Source of the DNA: Saprospiraceae bacterium
Lineage (GTDB): Bacteria; Bacteroidota; Bacteroidia; Chitinophagales; Saprospiraceae
Direction: 5' to 3'
DNA length: 38,561 bases
Assembly: GCA_013002995.1 (NCBI GenBank)
Contig: JABDLO010000454.1
Coordinates: 1 to 38,561 of the forward strand
Below are positions 30,462-38,452 of this stretch, piece after piece. How positions within the stretch are numbered: position 1 is the first letter of the stretch; each line of letters starts with the position of its first letter. Under the pieces are notes generated by a model. That model had not been told where the DNA came from and did no database searches. It worked only from the letters and a program-made list of their open reading frames with translations. Made by a program: the position numbers and the translations under genes.

Positions 30462-32228
30462 ATGCAGATTTCAACGTTGGACTGGGCCATAATTGTTGCT
30501 TTCTTTTTGGTGACATTGTTAATAGGGTTATGGGTATCCAAACAGTCAGGAAAGAGTGCCAGAGAATTTTTTCTATCTGGCAGGAATATGCCATGGTGGC
30601 TACTTGGAGTGTCAATGGTGGCTACTACTTTCTCAGCTGATACGCCCAATCTTGTTACAGATATAGTGAGAAAGAATGGTGTGGCAGGAAACTGGGTATG
30701 GTGGGCTTTTTTACTGACAGGGATGATGACCGTTTTTATCTATGCCAAGCTCTGGCGCCGGTCCGGTATTATGACAGATCTGGAATTTTATGAGTTGAGA
30801 TATTCAGGCGGTAGTGCCTCCTTCCTTAGAGGATTTAGAGCCATTTACCTGGGTGTGTTTTTTAATATCATGATCATGGCCACGGTGATGCTTGCTGGTA
30901 TAAAAATAGGAGGGGTCATGCTTGGCATATCCCCGGTACAGACTGTATTATTGGTGTCTTTGATTACTGTTGTTTATGCGACCCTGGGGGGATTAAGGGG
31001 GGTGATATTGACAGATTTTTTCCAATTCACACTAAGCATGATCGGTATGGTGGCTGGTGCAATATATATATTAGGATTACCTGAAATCGGTGGTTTAAGT
31101 AATCTGGTAAGTCATCCTTCAGTATCAGGGAGTTTGTCTTTTCTTCCGGACTTTAATGATATGAATGTTGCAGTGCCACTGTTTTTCTTTCCGATTGCCA
31201 TTCAATGGTGGAGTATGTGGTATCCAGGTGCAGAACCTGGTGGTGGGGGATATATCGCACAGCGGATGTTATCTGCTAGAAATGAAAATGATGCTGTGAA
31301 AGCAACCTTACTTTTTAATGTAGCCCATTATGCATTGAGACCTTGGCCGTGGATCATTATTGCACTGGCTTCATTGGTGGTTTTTCCTGATCTGGAGAGC
31401 CTAAAAGCAAGTTTTCCGGGTATTGATAACAGCATCGTTCAGGATGACTTAGCATTTCCTGCAATGTTGACCATGTTGCCCAAAGGATTGATGGGCCTAT
31501 TGATTGCATCTTTGATCGCTGCACTGATGTCAACCATCAGTACACATCTGAATTGGGGCTCATCTTATGTGGTCAATGATTTCTATGGGAGATTCATTAA
31601 TATAGAAGCCACTGAAAGTCAGAAAGTCAAGGTAGGAAGAATATCGACTGTGATTCTGATGATCCTTTCAGCAATATTTGCACTCTATTTGAGTAATGCC
31701 CTACAGGCTTTTAATATCCTATTACAGATCGGAGCAGGAACCGGATTAATATTTATTCTTAGATGGTTTTGGTGGAGGATCAATGCTTACTCGGAAATTG
31801 CGGCGATGATCATATCATTTGTGATAGCAATATATTTTGAGACCATCTATGACGGGGGAATGGAGCCATATGAGCGGTTTAGTATTGGTGTAGCCATTAC
31901 AACCATCGTATGGGTGGCTGTTACATTCTTAACTCAACCTACGGATAAGAATGTGTTAAAGTCATTTTATACTAAAATTAAACCTTACCATCATGGATGG
32001 AAACCCATCATCAATACGTTAAATAAAGAGGAACAGGAAGAGTTGACACACATCAGTGATTCCAGCCTTGGAAAAGAAATGGGCATGATGTTTTTAGGTT
32101 GTATTTTGGTTTACCTTTGTCTTTTCGGTATTGGATCATTGATCTATGGAAATACGATGATGGGTATGGTTATGTTGATCACATCTGCCTTGGCCGGAAT
32201 GCTACTCTTCAGAGTATGGAAAAGTTAA
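30462..32228 (+). CDS. Sodium:solute symporter (SSS family)
   Basis: A 588-aa inner-membrane transporter with about 13-14 hydrophobic helices. It shows the SSS N-terminal pattern (LDWAIIVAFFLVTLLIGLWVSK, then SAREFFLSGRNMPWW and SMVATTFSADTPNLV), a signature-like segment near YATLGGLRGVILTDFFQF (about 180) and a late cytoplasmic loop before the last two helices. It imports a solute driven by a sodium gradient. Linked genes encode a sugar kinase-like and a sugar isomerase-like protein, so a sugar or sugar derivative is the best guess. The gap to the kinase gene is 49 bp and to the next gene 19 bp, consistent with one operon. Confidence 0.93.
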   Translation: MQISTLDWAIIVAFFLVTLLIGLWVSKQSGKSAREFFLSGRNMPWWLLGVSMVATTFSADTPNLVTDIVRKNGVAGNWVWWAFLLTGMMTVFIYAKLWRRSGIMTDLEFYELRYSGGSASFLRGFRAIYLGVFFNIMIMATVMLAGIKIGGVMLGISPVQTVLLVSLITVVYATLGGLRGVILTDFFQFTLSMIGMVAGAIYILGLPEIGGLSNLVSHPSVSGSLSFLPDFNDMNVAVPLFFFPIAIQWWSMWYPGAEPGGGGYIAQRMLSARNENDAVKATLLFNVAHYALRPWPWIIIALASLVVFPDLESLKASFPGIDNSIVQDDLAFPAMLTMLPKGLMGLLIASLIAALMSTISTHLNWGSSYVVNDFYGRFINIEATESQKVKVGRISTVILMILSAIFALYLSNALQAFNILLQIGAGTGLIFILRWFWWRINAYSEIAAMIISFVIAIYFETIYDGGMEPYERFSIGVAITTIVWVAVTFLTQPTDKNVLKSFYTKIKPYHHGWKPIINTLNKEEQEELTHISDSSLGKEMGMMFLGCILVYLCLFGIGSLIYGNTMMGMVMLITSALAGMLLFRVWKS

Positions 32229-32247
32229 CATCTAAAGTAAAATTCAT

Positions 32248-32664
32248 ATGAAGTCAATCAATAACTACTTGTTTTTTAACGGAAATTGTCGACAGGTCAT
32301 AGAATTTTATAAATCTGTATTCAATGGTGAGATTATATCGTTGATGACATTTGCAGACGGCCCGATGGAAACACCACCTGAAATGGCTGATAAGATCATG
32401 CATGCAACCATGGATGTGTCAGGCAATCATTTGATGTTTTCTGATGGAATGGGGAAACATCATAAAATCGATGATAATATTCAATTGAGCATCAATTGTG
32501 AAAGTGAAGAAGAACAGACTGCTTTATGGAAACAATTAAATGAAGGTGGGCATATTGATATGCCATTGGAGGATACATTTTGGGGAGCAAGATTCGGAAG
32601 TGTTAAAGACAAATTTGGAATCAACTGGATGTTAAATTATGATTATCAGGATAAAGAAAAATAG
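32248..32664 (+). CDS. VOC-family (PhnB/glyoxalase-like) protein
   Basis: A 138-aa protein of the vicinal oxygen chelate fold. It has two beta-alpha-beta-beta-beta units with the PhnB-type N-terminus (YLFFNGNCRQVIEFYKSVFNGE), HATMDVSGNHLMFSDG in the middle and DTFWGARFGSVKDKFGINWML at the end. Such proteins are often annotated as DNA-binding 3-demethylubiquinone methyltransferase-like, but no methyltransferase motif is present. The enzymatic role is unknown. It sits in the sugar operon between the symporter and the isomerase-like lipoprotein gene, 19 and 10 bp from them. Confidence 0.88.
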   Translation: MKSINNYLFFNGNCRQVIEFYKSVFNGEIISLMTFADGPMETPPEMADKIMHATMDVSGNHLMFSDGMGKHHKIDDNIQLSINCESEEEQTALWKQLNEGGHIDMPLEDTFWGARFGSVKDKFGINWMLNYDYQDKEK

Positions 32665-32674
32665 AATTATAAAT

Positions 32675-33586
32675 ATGAAGTACATTAAAAATGTGAGCTA
32701 CATGCTCTTATTGACGGTATTTGCATTTGCATGTAAATCCAATACCACCGGGCAAGAAGCGGTAGAAGAAGGTCCTATTAAAATCAGTCTGGCTCAATGG
32801 TCGTTCAACAAAGAGATTAAAAGTGGTGAGATGAACAACCAGGAATTCATCAGGAAGGCTGCTGAGATGGGTTTTGGTGGGGTTGAGTATGTGAATCAAT
32901 TTTTTAAGGATAAAGCTGATGACTTTATCTTCTTGGACAGTCTTGATGCTGTAGCTGAAGAGGTAGGTGTTGAGCAATTATTGATCATGATTGACGGAGA
33001 GGGATCATTGGCGGATCCTGATCAATTGGTCCGTGCCGATGCAGTGGAGAATCACAAAAAGTGGGTGAGGGCTGCAAGCTACCTGGGTTGTCATAGCATC
33101 CGTGTTAATCTAAATGGCAGTGGCACGAAGGAAGAGATGCGTGACTACGCCGTTGAAGGACTGATTGATATTGGCGAATACGCCGCTGAACAAGGGGTTA
33201 ACATTATCGTTGAAAATCACGGTGGATATTCTTCAAATGGTGCATGGCTGGCTGATGTCATTTATCGGGTGAAAATGGAAAATGTAGGTACCCTTCCTGA
33301 CTTTGGTAATTTCTGTGAAGAACGTGAAAGTGGAAAATGTACTAAGGAATATGACAAGTATCAAGGGGTGAAAGAGTTACTTCCATATGCAAAAGCTGTA
33401 AGTGCCAAGTCCCATGATTTTGATGAAAATGGGAATGAGACTACAATTGACTTTGAGCGTATGATTTCGCTGGTGAAAGATGCTGGTTTTCATGGGTATA
33501 TAGGAGTGGAATATGAAGGGAATGACATATCCGCTGAAGAAGGTATAAAACTTACCAAACAGCTTATTGAAAAGCACCTCAATTGA
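32675..33586 (+). CDS. Lipoprotein sugar phosphate isomerase/epimerase (xylose isomerase-like TIM barrel)
   Basis: A 303-aa protein. From ATG 32675 the signal is MKYIKNVSYMLLLTVFAFAC with Cys20 as the lipidation site; an in-frame ATG at 32639 inside the previous gene would add 12 residues and is unlikely. The mature domain is an AP-endonuclease-2-like TIM barrel: SLAQWSFNKEI, AAEMGFGGVEYV, HSIRVNLNGSG, IIVENHGGYSSNG (Glu180), PDFGNF (Asp209), KSHDFDENG (His247) and YIGVEYEG (Glu279). These four residues look like the usual divalent-metal ligands, so it should be catalytically competent. A membrane-anchored, probably periplasmic, epimerase or isomerase would act on sugars before uptake by the symporter of the same operon. 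Confidence 0.88.
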   Translation: MKYIKNVSYMLLLTVFAFACKSNTTGQEAVEEGPIKISLAQWSFNKEIKSGEMNNQEFIRKAAEMGFGGVEYVNQFFKDKADDFIFLDSLDAVAEEVGVEQLLIMIDGEGSLADPDQLVRADAVENHKKWVRAASYLGCHSIRVNLNGSGTKEEMRDYAVEGLIDIGEYAAEQGVNIIVENHGGYSSNGAWLADVIYRVKMENVGTLPDFGNFCEERESGKCTKEYDKYQGVKELLPYAKAVSAKSHDFDENGNETTIDFERMISLVKDAGFHGYIGVEYEGNDISAEEGIKLTKQLIEKHLN

Positions 33587-33602
33587 AGTTAAGGGACTTC
33601 TT

Positions 33603-34109
33603 ATGACCAGGATCGCTTTAATCTCTGATAATCACAGCCACAATGGTGAGGATATTATGGAATACCTGGATGAGGTAGACGAAGTATGGCATGCTGGAGA
33701 CATTGGTTCTCGTGAAAGCATAAAACACATCAAAGAAATTAAACCGTTTAGAGCGGTTTACGGGAACATCGATACTCCCGAGATCCGGCAGGAATTTCCG
33801 CTCAATCAAATCTGGAAATGTGAAAGTGTTAAAGTGCTAATGACTCACATCGGAGGATATCCAGGCAGATACACCCGAAGGGTGAAAGAACTATTGATAG
33901 AACATCAACCCAAGTTGTATATCTGTGGCCATTCACACATCTGTAAGGTTCAGTACGATCCCACCTTACAAGTGCTTCATATGAATCCTGGATCCTATGG
34001 TTATGTAGGATGGCATAAGGTCAGGACCTTATTGAGGTTTACCATTGATGGAGAGGAAATTAAGGAACTTGAAGTAGTAGAACTTGGTAATCGATGGAAA
34101 TCGAAATAA
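33603..34109 (+). CDS. YfcE/MJ0936-type metallophosphoesterase
   Basis: A 168-aa calcineurin-like phosphoesterase. The metal-binding motifs are complete: ISDNHSH (Asp9, His11), HAGDIGS (Asp33), GNID (Asn55), THIGGYPGRY (His82) and CGHSH (His110, His112). It is cytosolic. The family hydrolyses phosphodiesters or phosphomonoesters in vitro; physiological substrates are mostly unknown. ATG 33603 starts directly with the first core strand (MTRIALISDN); an in-frame ATG at 33567 would overlap the previous gene by 20 bp. It is the last gene of the sugar operon (16-bp gap) and is followed by the convergent arsenic operon. Confidence 0.92.
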   Translation: MTRIALISDNHSHNGEDIMEYLDEVDEVWHAGDIGSRESIKHIKEIKPFRAVYGNIDTPEIRQEFPLNQIWKCESVKVLMTHIGGYPGRYTRRVKELLIEHQPKLYICGHSHICKVQYDPTLQVLHMNPGSYGYVGWHKVRTLLRFTIDGEEIKELEVVELGNRWKSK

Positions 34110-34170
34110 AGGTGCCTTTAGTTCTCAATTATTCTCATTTACTCGATTAAATATTAAATCAAAGTTTGTG

Positions 34171-34887
34171 TTAAAACCCTGATATATCTTTTGTGAATAT
34201 CAGTACATAGTATAGTCCTGCAAGAATAAAAACAATTCCTGCGATGTACCGCATATACTTTTCAACGGTCTGGATTTTCTGATACACTCCACCAATCTTG
34301 TGTGCTGCAAAAGCCAGTAGATAAGTAAATAAAATTACAGGTAATCCGGTACCAATTGCAAATACCAAAGGGAGATACAACCCTGAACTACTCGAAATGG
34401 TCATTGGTATCAACATGCCAAAATACAAGGCTCCACTGTATGGGCAGAAAGCCAGGGCAAATAGAATTCCCAGTATAAAAGCTCCCAAAAGCCCTTTGTC
34501 CTTAAATCTTTCAGAGAACCGTTCCTCAAATGAAGTCTTACCCAGGAAATTTAACCTGATAACATTAAGCATGATGAGACCAATGATGATCAACAGCGGG
34601 CCAAGAAATTTTTCACCATTCTGACTGAAGAATCGCTGGATATGAAATTTACTGGCTCCAAAATATAATACAACTCCTATGACCGTATAGCTGAAAGCTC
34701 GACCTAGAGAATATAATATCCCACTTAATAATACCTTCCTTTTACTGCTGATATGCTTGGATATGTAAGCAGTAGCCGTAATATTGGTAGCTAATGGACA
34801 AGGGCTAATGGCTGTCATTATACCAAGGATAAAAGCAGATAGCAAGGGGATATTATATTGCTCAATCAGCGATTGTAAAAACTCCAT
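34171..34887 (-). CDS. arsG: ArsG-like aromatic arsenical efflux permease (CcdA/DsbD-related membrane protein)
   Basis: A 238-aa membrane protein with about six helices. The first helix has AISPCPLATN (Cys30) and the fourth has LAFCPYSGALYFGMLIP (Cys148), the paired membrane cysteines of the CcdA/DsbD fold. The ISPCPLATNITA signature and the placement directly after an ArsF-like gene match what I know as the ArsG family, reported in Shewanella to export aromatic aminoarsenicals made by ArsEF. It starts directly after the arsF stop, so translation is coupled. The alternative is a cytochrome c/disulfide-type thiol transporter serving the two upstream CxxC proteins. The assignment is from memory of the family, not a search. 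Confidence 0.75.
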   Translation of the reverse strand: MEFLQSLIEQYNIPLLSAFILGIMTAISPCPLATNITATAYISKHISSKRKVLLSGILYSLGRAFSYTVIGVVLYFGASKFHIQRFFSQNGEKFLGPLLIIIGLIMLNVIRLNFLGKTSFEERFSERFKDKGLLGAFILGILFALAFCPYSGALYFGMLIPMTISSSSGLYLPLVFAIGTGLPVILFTYLLAFAAHKIGGVYQKIQTVEKYMRYIAGIVFILAGLYYVLIFTKDISGF

Positions 34888-35319
34888 TTAGAGCGTCTTC
34901 AACTGTTCGTCAATCTTTGCCTTTAATTCAGAATTGAACTCTGCTTCGTCAAAGGCCTTCATAAATGCAAAATCTGTTAAATCAATGTGATGTTCAGTCC
35001 CATCCTTTATCACATTGATAAATAAGGCTGTTCCTCCTGCTTCAAATCGCTCTGCTATTTTATAATTTGATTCTTCATCAACATTTATGGTTTCAAAACT
35101 GAGTGTTCCGGCATCCATCTCCTTTTTAAATTCAGTTTGCAACAACTTCTTGGTATTATCTTCAATTTTAAGGCAGGTCTTACAACGGTGTGTGGTATAA
35201 AAATCGATGACTTTAATTTTACTGCCGGTTTCAGCAGTTGTCAAGGTTTTACTTTTATCCTGAGATTGGCATGAAGCTAATATCAGAAATGCGAGAAATA
35301 GAAATTGAAAAATCTTCAT
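34888..35319 (-). CDS. arsF: ArsF-like lipoprotein with CxxC (putative nitrophenyl-compound nitroreductase subunit)
   Basis: A 143-aa exported protein. The lipoprotein signal MKIFQFLFLAFLILASC places the lipidated Cys at residue 17. The mature domain has a thioredoxin-like start (IKVIDFYTTHRCKTCLKIED) with Cys46 and Cys49, and INVDEESNYKIAERFEAGGT downstream. The wording THRCxTC is characteristic of what databases call ArsF-family proteins, found next to ArsG. The reported role is reducing aromatic nitro-arsenicals together with ArsE; here it would act at the periplasmic face. Seventeen bp separate it from the permease gene upstream. Confidence 0.72.
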   Translation of the reverse strand: MKIFQFLFLAFLILASCQSQDKSKTLTTAETGSKIKVIDFYTTHRCKTCLKIEDNTKKLLQTEFKKEMDAGTLSFETINVDEESNYKIAERFEAGGTALFINVIKDGTEHHIDLTDFAFMKAFDEAEFNSELKAKIDEQLKTL

Positions 35320-35336
35320 TGTTATGTTTTATACTT

Positions 35337-36314
35337 TTAAAAAATCAAATTGAATGTATATCCTGAAATCATGATGCAAATCGTGACTACTGCAAAGAAA
35401 ATCCCGATCAGTTTTAGACTCATGACTTTTTTTAGCAACATGGCTTCAGGTACAGACAAGCCAACTACCGCCATCATGAATGCGATAGCAGTACCTAGCG
35501 GAATGCCTTTACTCACAAGAACCTGTACGATCGGTAATACTCCGGAAGCATTGGAATACATCGGTACGGCTAATATAGTTGCAACAGGAACAGCTATGGG
35601 GTTCTCTTTGGTAAGGTATTTTTCAAAGAATCCTTCCGGAATGTATCCATGCATCAACCCTCCAATGGCAATTCCGACAATTACAAAAGGGACAACTCCC
35701 TTCAATATCTTATATACTTCAGTCCATATGATCGGTAATCGTTGACTGAATGGCGTCTTCTGTGCTTCGAATACTTCACTTTCTCTTTGTGCATTGGCCA
35801 GAACCTCCTTCACCCAGGGTGTTAAAAATCTTTCTAATTTGAATCTGGATAGTATAATTCCTGCAATCATTCCTAGCAACACACCACTTACCACATATAT
35901 GATAGTGGTTTTCATTCCAAACAACCCTACAAAAAGACCAATGGCTACCTCATTAACAAGGGGAGAGGTAATTAAAAATGCAAACGTTACTCCCAAAGGA
36001 ATTCCTCCTTTAACAAAGCCTATGAATAACGGAACTGAAGAACAAGAACAAAATGGAGTCACCACACCAAATGCTGATGCCATAAAATACTCAGCTCCAT
36101 AAAACTTATTGCGGGATAGAAAGTTTCTGACTTTCTCAACAGGGAAATAACTATTGACGATACCCATGAAGAGAATGACGACAAAGAGTAAGATCAATAT
36201 CTTAATACTGTCATAGAAAAAGAAATTCAAGGCTTGTGCCATATGGGAATCTCTAGTCATCCCACATAGATCATACACCAACCAATCCGCAAATTGTTGA
36301 GTCCAGTCAAACAT
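35337..36314 (-). CDS. Permease with CSCSS motif (DUF318/ArsP-related)
   Basis: A 325-aa membrane protein with about eight helices in two similar halves. The hallmark GVVTPFCSCSSVPLFIGF (about 100-117) is typical of the DUF318 permease family, which includes ArsP, a trivalent organoarsenical exporter. Another conserved half-motif is VPMYSNASGVLPIV (about 245-258). It lies between the ArsE-like and ArsF-like genes in one operon (gaps 15 and 17 bp), so arsenic or a related thiophilic substrate is likely. The substrate cannot be settled from sequence. Confidence 0.85.
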   Translation of the reverse strand: MFDWTQQFADWLVYDLCGMTRDSHMAQALNFFFYDSIKILILLFVVILFMGIVNSYFPVEKVRNFLSRNKFYGAEYFMASAFGVVTPFCSCSSVPLFIGFVKGGIPLGVTFAFLITSPLVNEVAIGLFVGLFGMKTTIIYVVSGVLLGMIAGIILSRFKLERFLTPWVKEVLANAQRESEVFEAQKTPFSQRLPIIWTEVYKILKGVVPFVIVGIAIGGLMHGYIPEGFFEKYLTKENPIAVPVATILAVPMYSNASGVLPIVQVLVSKGIPLGTAIAFMMAVVGLSVPEAMLLKKVMSLKLIGIFFAVVTICIMISGYTFNLIF

Positions 36315-36329
36315 CAGCTCATTGGTGGT

Positions 36330-36566
36330 TTACTGTAACAATTCTTTCATCTCATGGATGGAAGGAATACGTCCTTTTACTTTTATATCACCATCAATTA
36401 CGATAGCAGGAGTCGACATCACATCATATTCCATGATTTTCATAATGTCTTCCACCTTTTCGATTTTAACATCTTGTAATCCCAATTCTTGAACCGCAGT
36501 TTCTACCAGGGTTGCCGTCTGTTTACATTTCGGACAACCTGTTCCTAGAATTTTTACATTTTTCAT
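36330..36566 (-). CDS. Small thioredoxin-like protein (redox-active disulfide type; ArsE-like)
   Basis: A 78-aa single-domain thioredoxin fold with KILGTGCPKCKQT (Cys11, Cys14), a cis-proline segment MSTPAIVIDG and a C-terminal helix. It has no signal peptide, so it is cytosolic. It matches the MTH895/redox_disulf_2 type of mini-thioredoxin found next to DUF318 permeases. In arsEFG-type operons a small protein in this position works with ArsF; the name arsE is plausible but not certain. It is the second gene after arsR (47-bp gap). Confidence 0.85.
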   Translation of the reverse strand: MKNVKILGTGCPKCKQTATLVETAVQELGLQDVKIEKVEDIMKIMEYDVMSTPAIVIDGDIKVKGRIPSIHEMKELLQ

Positions 36567-36613
36567 TTTCAGTTTATTTTAATTACAAAACCAGGAAAAA
36601 CCTGAATAATTAT

Positions 36614-36919
36614 TTACTCAAAAAATGCGGCAAACAACAATTTGGCTTTTCTCCAGTTCTCCTGGTTTATGCAATACTTTGTCTTTGGTGGATCAATGGT
36701 TCCTTGTATTAATCCGGCTGTTTTGAGCTCTTTAAGATGCTGTGAAACAGTCGATTGAGCTATAGGCAACACCTCAACTAAATCTCCGGTAAAGCAACAA
36801 CTCTGGGTACTTAATAACCGTAATATTTCCAATCTCGTGGGGTGGGAAAGAGCTTTTGCAAATCTTGCCATCTCGCTTTGAGAATCAATTGAAAAAGTCT
36901 GTTCTGAAATAACTTTCAT
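36614..36919 (-). CDS. arsR: ArsR/SmtB-family metalloregulator
   Basis: A 101-aa winged-helix repressor: ALSHPTRLEILRLLS (24-38), then SCCFTGDL with adjacent Cys41 and Cys42 in the position of the classical ELCVCDL arsenic site, recognition helix AQSTVSQHLKELKTAGL (54-70), wing around GTIDPPKTKYC (Cys83). Two or three thiols could bind As(III) or a trivalent organoarsenical and release DNA. It is first in the operon and has a perfect inverted repeat over its own -7 promoter element, a strong sign of autorepression. The start ATG 36919 lies 13 bp downstream of that repeat. Confidence 0.92.
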   Translation of the reverse strand: MKVISEQTFSIDSQSEMARFAKALSHPTRLEILRLLSTQSCCFTGDLVEVLPIAQSTVSQHLKELKTAGLIQGTIDPPKTKYCINQENWRKAKLLFAAFFE

Positions 36920-36931
36920 AGCTCTTAATCG

Positions 36932-36953
36932 CTTATCGCAAATGTACGATAAG
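36932..36953. promoter_or_regulatory. Probable ArsR operator overlapping the promoter
   Basis: CTTATCG (36932-36938) and CGATAAG (36947-36953) form a perfect 7-bp inverted repeat with an 8-bp spacer. On the minus strand the spacer is exactly the -7 element TACATTTG, so a bound dimer would block polymerase. The size and position are what is expected of ArsR/SmtB operators. Confidence 0.75.
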
Positions 36954-36969
36954 TAAATTTGTAAAGCAA
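36939..36969 (-). promoter_or_regulatory. Promoter of the arsenic operon (-7 TACATTTG, -33 TTG)
   Basis: On the minus strand TTG (36969-36967) is followed after 20 bp by TACATTTG (36946-36939), an exact Bacteroidota -33/-7 arrangement. The predicted start site near 36933 leaves a leader of about 14 nt before the arsR ATG. This is the best-formed promoter in the window. Confidence 0.8.
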
Positions 36970-37037
36970 CTTAATAGTGAGGATTAAACATTGTAAATAT
37001 TGATTTCTTATGAGATTTTTATTTACACAGTCAAGAA

Positions 37038-38129
37038 CTACTCCCAAGGCCCATCCCTTGTTACATTAATAAAGGTTTTACCTTCAAGGCGATAAAGTCC
37101 ACCTCCACCACCTACCCAGAGGCGACCCTCTCGATCGTGAAATATATCTTGTACAGCCCTTACACTAAGGCCTTGATCTTGACTGTAATTACTGAAGGTG
37201 TCTTCACTGTAACGGTACACTCCAAATCCTTCAGAACTAAACCAGATATTCCCAGCCTTATCTTCATAAATGATACAAACTTCATCATCACCAATGCTAT
37301 TCTTGGAGGTATAGTTTGTGAATTCTCCTTGTTCATATCGGCTGACTCCTCCATACCTGGTTCCAAACCACATATTGCCTTTACTATCTTCAATAATAAC
37401 ATCAACATTGTTATTGGTCAGGCCATCATCTTCAGAAAACTGAGTAAATGATTGGTCACCTGTCAGTCCCTTTAATGGATCATATTTAAATGCTCCAAAA
37501 CCATTGGTACTGAACCAGATGTTTCCTTGCCTGTCTTCAGTAATTGACCAGGCAGTTCTGCTGGTGATGAAATCACCTGACACATCCTCAGGGTAGGGTA
37601 ATTCAAATGGTGCCCAGATAAAACCATCAAATCGAAATATCCCTTTCTCAGCTCCTGCCCATATATAACCTTTGCTATCAGCGAAAATACTCCAGAATCG
37701 TTGCCCCCCAAAGTATTGCTGGCTTGGATAGTTGGTGAATTTTTTGCTGCCGTCACTGTTGCTCGACCAATCGTATTTAACAACACCCTGATCTGTTGCA
37801 AACCATATATTTTCTTTAAGATCTTCTGTGATACCGGTGATCTGATAGCCACCGAAGCCTTGCGTAATAGAATAGTAAGAAACGCTATCCTGGTCATAGT
37901 GAGCGGCACCATATCCATTGGTGCCAAACCAAAAGTTTCCATTCTTGTCCTGGAATATGTGTCGTATGTATTCAGCAACTTGTTGATCTGGAGGTGTATC
38001 TGGCATAGAAGGTGCTTCCTGGCTTTTCTGAACATTATCGGATGCTTTTTCTTGTCCTTTGCAGGATGAACAAAAAGTCAAGATAAAAATTGTAATGCAT
38101 GCTGATAGAAATAAAGTCACTTGCTTCAT
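37038..38129 (-). CDS. Lipoprotein beta-propeller of two-component-regulator type (Reg_prop), without kinase
   Basis: A 363-aa exported protein. The signal MKQVTLFLSACITIFILTFCSSC probably ends at Cys23. The rest is a chain of Reg_prop blades: IFQDKNGNFWFGTNGYGAAHYD, ITEDLKENIWFATDQGVVKYD, IFADSKGYIWAGAEKGIFRFDG, ITEDRQGNIWFSTNGFGAFKYD, IIEDSKGNMWFGTRYGGVSRYE, IYEDKAGNIWFSSEGFGVYRY and IFHDREGRLWVGGGGGLYRLEG. That is seven or eight blades, enough for one propeller. In hybrid two-component systems of Bacteroidota such propellers are the periplasmic sensor part; here the membrane, kinase and DNA-binding parts are absent, so it may be a free ligand-binding or decoy protein. It is the only gene on its transcript as far as visible. 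Confidence 0.88.
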   Translation of the reverse strand: MKQVTLFLSACITIFILTFCSSCKGQEKASDNVQKSQEAPSMPDTPPDQQVAEYIRHIFQDKNGNFWFGTNGYGAAHYDQDSVSYYSITQGFGGYQITGITEDLKENIWFATDQGVVKYDWSSNSDGSKKFTNYPSQQYFGGQRFWSIFADSKGYIWAGAEKGIFRFDGFIWAPFELPYPEDVSGDFITSRTAWSITEDRQGNIWFSTNGFGAFKYDPLKGLTGDQSFTQFSEDDGLTNNNVDVIIEDSKGNMWFGTRYGGVSRYEQGEFTNYTSKNSIGDDEVCIIYEDKAGNIWFSSEGFGVYRYSEDTFSNYSQDQGLSVRAVQDIFHDREGRLWVGGGGGLYRLEGKTFINVTRDGPWE

Positions 38130-38452
38130 GCGTTGATTTCTTTTGATTAAAGGTAATTCCAGGTCTTTTTCTCACACTATTTCAAGTGTAAAATGATGTA
38201 ATCGAAATGTAAAAGTTAAAAAATTTTAATGGTCTGGATTTCTTTTAACATACATGAGGGACTTTATTGTATGCCAAACATGACTGCATTAGTTTAATTT
38301 TTTGAGTCAACTTTTTATAAGAACCATTTAATTAATTGGCCTTTGCAAAAGAATAACCATAATACTACTTTAGCTAAATCTTCCTGCTCCAATTCTTATT
38401 ATCATTTATCTTGATTTTGACGAATCATTAATTCAAGTAATAGAAGTGATAA
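38130..38452. other. Intergenic region without recognisable gene
   Basis: About 320 bp of AT-rich sequence with stops in all frames. It should hold the promoter of the propeller lipoprotein (candidate minus-strand -7-like TACACTTG near 38183-38190). An inverted repeat ACACT-ATTTCA-AGTGT lies at 38174-38189. No RNA gene was recognised. Confidence 0.5.

Noticed and set aside
34171-35319. Cytochrome c maturation pair (CcdA plus thioredoxin)
   Set aside because: The CcdA-like fold and CxxC partner fit, but the ArsR regulator, CSCSS permease and ArsF/ArsG-type signatures make an arsenic role more likely; kept as the alternative.
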